A stretch of DNA of 64,000 bases from assembly GCA_907163375.1 (NCBI GenBank), contig CAJQUW010009225.1:434001-498000 (forward strand), read 5' to 3'. Position 1 is the stretch's first letter; each line of letters starts with the position of its first letter. This DNA comes from Prostheceraeus crozeri. Taxonomy: Eukaryota > Platyhelminthes > Polycladida > Euryleptidae. The notes below the pieces were generated by a model. The model did not search any database. It was not told the origin of the DNA and saw nothing but the letters and a program-made list of their open reading frames with translations. Position numbers and translations under genes: made by a program. Below, piece by piece: positions 57,965-64,000 of this stretch.

Positions 57965-60371
57965 CTGTACCTTGGTGTCAAAGTGACCTAACCGACAAAA
58001 TCTGAATTTTACAGGAGACGAAAAAAACTTTCTAAAATTCTATTATCGAATGAAAGCATTCATTTTATTGAACAGATTTGACTCTAATGTTCATACTTCT
58101 TAACCGATTACTATATTACTGTATTGACAATGACCTTTGTCATGTACTATTATGGATTTATGTTGATTTGACACGATTTTCTTTCGTATGATGACGGTTA
58201 GGCCAAAATGACAATGTTTGAAAAATCAACATTTATCAAAAATCTGAACCATAGGTTGGCAATTACAGTATCTAAGACACAATGAAGCTTATAATGTTGC
58301 AGCTGTAACTAAATGAAGTCATGGTGTTAACATTTTTCTGAGGTCGACCTCAGACCTTCATATATGGGTTATATGTAGTAGGGATGAAGGGTCGCAAACT
58401 GAGGAGATCTGCTTTCCTCTTCTCCGAAATGGCGAGAGGCGTTGAGTAGCACTGAAAGTAGAACTATTATTTGAGCCATAACGTACATGTATTTATGAAT
58501 ATATTTGGAACACACTTGCTCTAAACGTATCTCATCAGCTTTTTCTGTGCTTCTTCCATTGATTCCTACTCCTTCATATTCATCATGCATACTGTAGTTA
58601 TAAGGCATCAAATTCGGGGCTTCAATTTCAATGGAGTAATTTCTGGTGCATGAAAAATTGAAATATCCAGCTTTCAGCAATTTCAATATTTCCTCTGATA
58701 CTTTATTCTACTTGTAGAAGCTACTTTGACTGATTGGAATTACAGTGAGTAAAGGCGGAGAGGATTTCGCCAATCAAACAAGATTGAACCAATCATTTGG
58801 CACCATCGAAAGCATTCTCTTTTTCGCTTCCTCAATAATAGCATGAACGGAATCACATTACATGTGTGTGTCCAGGTACCATAAGTGTATGAGTTACCTT
58901 GCACAAAGATGTTGTCTCTGCCAGAAATTTGAGCATTGCAAGACATGTGGATTTTTATTCTGTCCAGCACATGAATCAGAATACAATTTAGATTCTTTGA
59001 TTTCTGGATTATTCTTCAACTTGATGCAAATGAAATCATATAGGCAAGATGTTATCTCATTTCTACCCCTCATGGCAACATCTTCTGACCACATGCAGCA
59101 ACAGGGTGGACCATGTTTGTAGTCATATATTGTCAGGTTGCATACCCAGAGTTGTCGTTTGTAGAAGCTCTCAGAACGGCTCAAGTTCAGGGTAGGAGGG
59201 CACTTTTGAAGACCATAACTTATCATTCCAAAATCCCTTTCATTAGAGTACCGCTGTTTGTCCTTCCTTTTTTGCTCATAAACAGCTTCAGTTTCGTTTA
59301 GGTGAAGCAAATGTTCCTCAGATCGGCTGTCGCCGGTTGCTTTAAACTTGTCACACTTATTGCAAGTGTCTTATTTCAACTTCGTGAACTTGTCATACTT
59401 ATTGCAAGTATCTGATTTCAACTTCGTGAACGATAGATAGGAGTATCCTTTGAACAATTCATAATACAACCACTCTTTTTGAAGCTGTTCACCTTTTCTA
59501 CAAGCTTCCTCCTTATACAAAGAATACATCTTACTAATATTCAATTCAGGTGAAAGAAATAGCTTATCCGTCCTTTCTCTACTACAGTGACTTCGGTATA
59601 AAGGAAAACTTTCAATGTGTTCTCTGATTTTCTGTCTCCCTTCATCAGGAACTTCATCTAAGGTTTGGATGGCATCCACGCTAATCGATTTTTATAATAC
59701 TTGTTTCATTTTCTCTGCGTTTTCTTGATATTGTACGAATTCTGAAACAGCTTATTGCAATTGTACTAAGAAGGAACGATGTGCAAATGCTATGGCTCCC
59801 TGAATCTGTTGAAAGGAAATATTTCCTGCTGCAAGTGCCTTTGAATTTTCTTTATTTTCCGTCCTTCTTCTCCTAACTTCCATTTCAATAATACATCCCG
59901 ATATAAATTGATCTTGTTCGTTGGCTTTTAACTCATAAAATTGACCAAAATCTTTTCACGTTGGTTTTCAGATATCTTATGGTTGCAATCATCTTTCCAT
60001 ACAACTGGCTGCAATTTCAGGTTATCTTTTTCTCACCATTCCTATTGATATACTCCATCCCATAATCTTTCCATCTCTTGTTTTCTTTTCACATAAACAA
60101 TGTCCTACATTCACTTTGACTTGCTTTTTGGTCGAACATTCTGCGTAAAGTGAACGTTTAACTTTTTCATTTGTCAGATAGGTCGGCTCCAAAAAGAAAT
60201 TGGAGGTTATTCACTTAGGTTGAAATGACAGATCTGTATACCGATGAATGAAAATGGAATTCATTGTTAACAATTTCCCCAAAGAAAACTGGGATACTGT
60301 TGTATCCAAAAGTAGTATTAGTTGAATTTTCGAAAAAATGTCGCTTAGGTCACTTTGACACGAAGGTACAG
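57965..60371 (-). mobile_element. Broken DNA transposon of unnamed family, 2,407 bp
   Basis: Inverted ends of about 32 bp: CTGTACCTTGGTGTCAAAG... on the left and CTGTACCTTCGTGTCAAAG... read inward on the right, both followed by TGACCTAA and CGACA. AATT stands on both outer sides and may be a 4-bp target duplication (it is palindromic, so the exact limit is uncertain). The interior is a decayed transposase-like gene on the minus strand. I cannot assign it to a named superfamily. Confidence 0.7.
58740..60180 (-). pseudogene. Transposase-like gene with 'YSDSCxGQN' motif, decayed
   Basis: Minus-strand pieces in order: 'SLYAECSTKKQVKVNVGHCLCEKK', 'ELKANEQDQFISGCIIEMEVRRR', then 59,371-59,679 'IREHIESFPLYRSHCSRERTDKLFLSPELNISKMYSLYKEE', then 58,894-59,310 'YGLQKCPPTLNLSRSESFYKRQLWVCNLTIYD' with LYSDSCAGQNKN, then 58,740-58,970. 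Genes with this same block order are common as uncharacterised proteins in aphids, Hydra and other invertebrates and look like transposon-derived DDE-type nucleases. Here several stops and frame changes break it. A further frame at 58,369-58,686 may be its end. Confidence 0.6.
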
Positions 60372-60798
60372 AATTAGTCAATTAACAAGAAAAGCTATTC
60401 TAGCAAGCATGATGCAAAGTGTTCATCGTCATGATGAAAAACTTTTACAAATAATAGTTCTAAATTCAAAATGGTTGGTGTTGTTGAAAGAAACTGAAGC
60501 CATAGAGTAGGTATATTTAGGTATACTTACTATATACCTTTGCTACCTACTATACCTTACTACTTATATACTTACAACTCTATGGCTGAAGCGACATCAC
60601 TCAGAAATGTAATTAGCAAATCTGAGCTCAGCGATGGAACTGTGTAAAGGTTGAGTGACCCGGTGACATCACATCTTTCTTTCCATTTGTATTTTTAGTT
60701 GCATGTTGAATCTGGGGGGGGGGAAGAAAGTAGTACATAGCTAACTGAACTTGATCTTTTAGGTAATAAAAGCAAGACTGCCCAGATTCATTTTAGAA
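60372..60798. other. Intergenic, with a small 90-bp inverted repeat
   Basis: AGCCATAGAGT (near 60,500) and its inverted copy ACTCTATGGCT (near 60,580) enclose TATACCT/AGGTATA-rich DNA, a tiny hairpin or MITE. A run of 10 G lies at about 60,715-60,724. Confidence 0.4.
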
Positions 60799-61120
60799 CG
60801 AAAACGATTCATTTTGAGGGTCGAAAATGTTTCAAGCAAAATTGCTAATCATCAGTGACAGGAGAAACAGATATTACAATAAAATAGAGCCTATATACAA
60901 AAGAAGGAAAGTGAACTACATTCCATCAGTTCATAGGTCGTCGGTGCATTTGTAGTGCATGGATTGATTCACCATAGTTCTAGCTATGTCACAAGTTGAA
61001 TATTCATCAATAGGTCGTCGGTACATTTGTAGATGCATGTATTATGTATGCTTATCACTGATGATGTGCAATTTTGCTTGAAACATGTTTGACCCTCAAA
61101 ATTAATAGTTTTCATTGTAG
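60799..61120. repeat. Inverted-repeat (MITE-like) element of about 320 bp
   Basis: Arms of 50-60 bp: TTTGAGGGTCGAAAATGTTT... near 60,812 and its inverted copy ending ...AAACATGTTTGACCCTCAAA near 61,100. Between the arms GGTCGTCGGTRCATTTGTAG occurs twice in direct orientation (60,937 and 61,013). No coding. Confidence 0.65.
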
Positions 61121-64000
61121 ATAATAATCTTTATAATAATGAGCAGGTTGATAGCTACATACCAGTGACTACTATTCGCCCCAACTATCAAAATGAAATG
61201 TGCGTCAATATGTGCGTGCATGTGCGCCGTACTGTGCCAAATTTCGTAGAATTTGAAGCTCATTTTCTTAACAATCTAATTGCTAATTTGAAATATTTGT
61301 GAGAACCATGAAAGAAAATTCGGCGGCTTAATGACTGAAGTAACTTAAATAAATGTGTGACTTGCAATATCTTGTATGTCAATCAACCTGTCTTTGTAGA
61401 GTTATTGTCTATTGCCTGTATTTTGCATGCTTGCATAAAAATTACATCTGGAAATAAGAATATGAAATTCAATTCAATGCAAATTTTCAAAATAATATTT
61501 TTCAGGCGATAGAGGTTTCCAACACTTTACCCCGTGGCAAACTTTGATAAAACTGATTATCCATTTTAGTCTGACCTTTTGACATATTTCTTCACACGAT
61601 CCTCTGCGTGCTCGCCAATCAGCACACAGACATCAAGAGAAAATGTGTAGTACAAGCATCAAGCGCCAAATAATCACACACTTTCCTCCGATGTTTTGAA
61701 ATATCATAGAGGAATGAGTGGTCGGAAAAGCGCTTTGATTGTAATGGAGGTTTCTCAATTCGGTGAGTGCTATGAAAAGATTCTCTTCAACTGAAGCGAT
61801 TTCCGTGCCAATCGCGGCAATGTTGATCACTGTCAAAGCCATTTCATGGCCACTTCTTCAATATTACACAAAATTTTAGCGATTGCAATTCTATAACTAT
61901 CAGAAAATTTTGCATTTAGCAGAAATTATGCAATAGCAAAATCGTTTTTGCAATTGTGTGTAATGCATCTAAATGTATCACATTCGTTTGGCACATGTTG
62001 GCCTACATGTTGGTAATGTAATGAGGCATCAAATATCCATTTCATGAGCTTTAACATGCATTTTGCGAATCATGGGCGAAATTTTGCATCGCATTTCAGC
62101 TCTTAATCTACTTCGGAAGAGGTCTAACAACAAAGTTGTGAATGACAGAATTTGCCATTCTATCTTGCAAGCGATGCAGATTCAATTAATGTAATTCAAT
62201 TCAAAATCGGAAACATAGAACTCCACGAAATCTAAACAAAATCAATGAAGAAAATTTCTAAAATGAGCTACTACCTATGTTATACTTCTTCAATTTATCA
62301 CTTTCTAAAGCTTTATTTTCTACCGACGTTAATTTTCCCAGTCAAGAGATACTTAGAATGAGGATGCGTAGCCGCTATTGTGTTCTTTTGAAATAATTCA
62401 TTAGATATATTGTTCACACATTTGAAAAGGCCACTTGAAGCATTTACAGATTTCGCAAGCGAGAGCGCCAGACTATAATTTACAACATTCCTAATATCTT
62501 TTTCTATATGTGAGCAGACATTGATTGACACAATTTCGCAACATCAGAGGATTCTATACGATTCACTTATCCCAATTTTCTGAATTATTTCCTAACTGAA
62601 CATGCTAATAAGAAATATTTCCCTGTATCTAGAATAGAATTGAAAATCAAAAGTATTTCAGCCGCTTTTCGATGGAAATATCTTGATGAAGTTTTGAAGT
62701 TTCGCTATGAATTTATGTGAGAATAAATGATTTTCATAAATCAACGAGTTTCATTCGATTAATTTCGAGCTCATAGCATAGAGACGGATCGTTTCAAGTT
62801 ATTAGAGTGTCTCTGTTAATGTCTACTTCTATTACATATTCGTAAATCAATCAAACACATCAATTGTTAGGAGAGAATATAGAAATTTCAACGTTGAAAT
62901 ACATTCAGTAACTACGAAGTTTCAAGCTTTGTTAATGTATTCGCATCTCTTGGCAATTTTTTCAACAACTTGAAATCTGATATAGCATGTTCTCAGAGAA
63001 GCAAATATAATGTAGGCCCTATTCTTATTATCTCATATTGGTGCATGTATAGCTACATTTTGTTGACTATCGTATTTACATTTTATGTTTCTCTATATAT
63101 TTTATTTAAGTGCATAAATAAAAATATATTAGGCCACCTGAAATAACTGCCACTTTTTCATGCATAGGGGTCAATATCGTGAGTAAAACATAGCCTACGC
63201 CTAACACAATAAAGTTGTAATTTTGATTCAGCTGTGAAAATTGAAGAGAGCGCCGATTAGTAAGGGATTTGCATCATCGGTATGAATGCTAATTAATACA
63301 AATGATGGTGCGGTTGTATTAAGATCGCACTAGAAAAAGTCTACATTTTCGCCATGATAGTATCGCCGGCACAAACAAACATAAACTTACCAAAAAATGG
63401 AAGGAATTGTTATATGTAAGGGTCACAAGCATTGACCGAAATGCGATATGTGAAAGCGACGGGCATTATGAGCCGAAAGTTGCAGTTATTGATAGATTAT
63501 TGATGACTGCAATTTGCGCTTTAACTGTGATGTAATGGAGGGTGAAATATGGATGAATATAATCGCACTACTTTCATTTTACATGTAAGAGTCCCAATTT
63601 ACGAGAAATCACGGACTCACTGACTTGTGGCTCTTCTAAGAGGCACAAACTAACCATGTGTCTGATAGAGCAACAAAAATTTATAATTAAGACCGACTAC
63701 ATTAAGCACAAGGGAGTTGCATACTCATGACGAAAATAGAGCAGCTTCCATTGCGATCGTTTCAGAAATGCCACCATGTTGCAAATATCTTCATTATTCC
63801 AGCATTTAGGGCTGTTGTCTCATAAACGATTGCTCTGATACACATACAAGACTGCGATGGCTATTAAGATAATTAATAGAGAAATGCCTAGTCTGTGACA
63901 TAAAAGTTGCAGATGCACAGGTCACAGTCAGAGGGTCTTACAACAGTAAGTTCATCAGACCTGCATTATGCGTATTTATGCTAGTCACTCTCACTTCACA
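61121..64000. other. Intergenic or intronic DNA, no supported gene
   Basis: Minus-strand frames at 61,633-61,842 and 62,313-62,531 start with ATG and look moderately protein-like, but no splice context, domain or homology supports them. No repeat with clear ends. Confidence 0.45.

Noticed and set aside
1-64000. tRNA, rRNA or CRISPR features
   Set aside because: No B-box-like GGTTCGA with a paired stem, no rRNA core and no spacer-repeat array were found; the only regular arrays are inside the Polinton.

Overview
The window is AT-rich animal DNA. The firmest host gene is the last exon of a Raf-type kinase (7,769-7,987, +), whose C-terminus and splice boundary match animal B-Raf. Frequent 'taggcct' words resemble echinoderm or other marine invertebrate DNA, but that species guess is weak. 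No tRNA, rRNA or CRISPR was seen.

Layout. 1-21.9 kb is host DNA: the Raf exon, a possible membrane-protein exon (11.9-12.1 kb, -), a worn LINE tail (4.6-5.2 kb), hAT-type elements (8.4-9.2, 16.4-17.9, 19.3-20.0 kb), GIY-YIG endonuclease scraps near 19 and 20 kb, and copy 1 of a 1.25-kb repeat (20.3-21.5 kb). 21,948-45,996 is one Polinton/Maverick of 24,049 bp with long inverted termini and a perfect 6-bp target duplication (ATGAAG). 46.2-47.9 kb is a Tc1-like transposon. 48.3-51.1 kb is an open Penelope-like retroelement with N-terminal GIY-YIG (Naiad-like), followed by copy 2 of the 1.25-kb repeat. 54.4-57.6 kb is a Harbinger-like element holding a nested 748-bp foldback. 58.0-60.4 kb is a broken DNA transposon of a family I cannot name. 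The rest is intergenic.

The Polinton is the centre of interest. It carries the expected set: protein-primed DNA polymerase B, chromodomain integrase, packaging ATPase, adenain-like protease, major capsid protein and two related minor capsid/penton-like proteins. It also carries a 181-residue protein that reads as a complete TATA-binding-protein core, two tandem relatives of a PC4-like (p15) coactivator domain, two RING-like proteins, a DnaQ-like nuclease candidate and a stand-alone relative of the polymerase's own N-terminal domain.

Its control DNA falls into two classes. Genes near the ends (left-end gene, polymerase, small acidic proteins, coiled-coil protein) have TATA boxes; several show leader introns, and two share a duplicated CCAAT-CCAAT-TATA-leader module. 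At least six central genes (ATPase, core-like proteins, both penton-like genes, one PC4-like gene) instead have ATGCAAA about 20-40 bp before the start codon. I infer an early/late switch in which the element's own TBP-like and PC4-like proteins may serve the ATGCAAA promoters. The motif and the TBP match are seen; the switch is inference. The element looks largely whole and young; only the left-end gene region may be broken.
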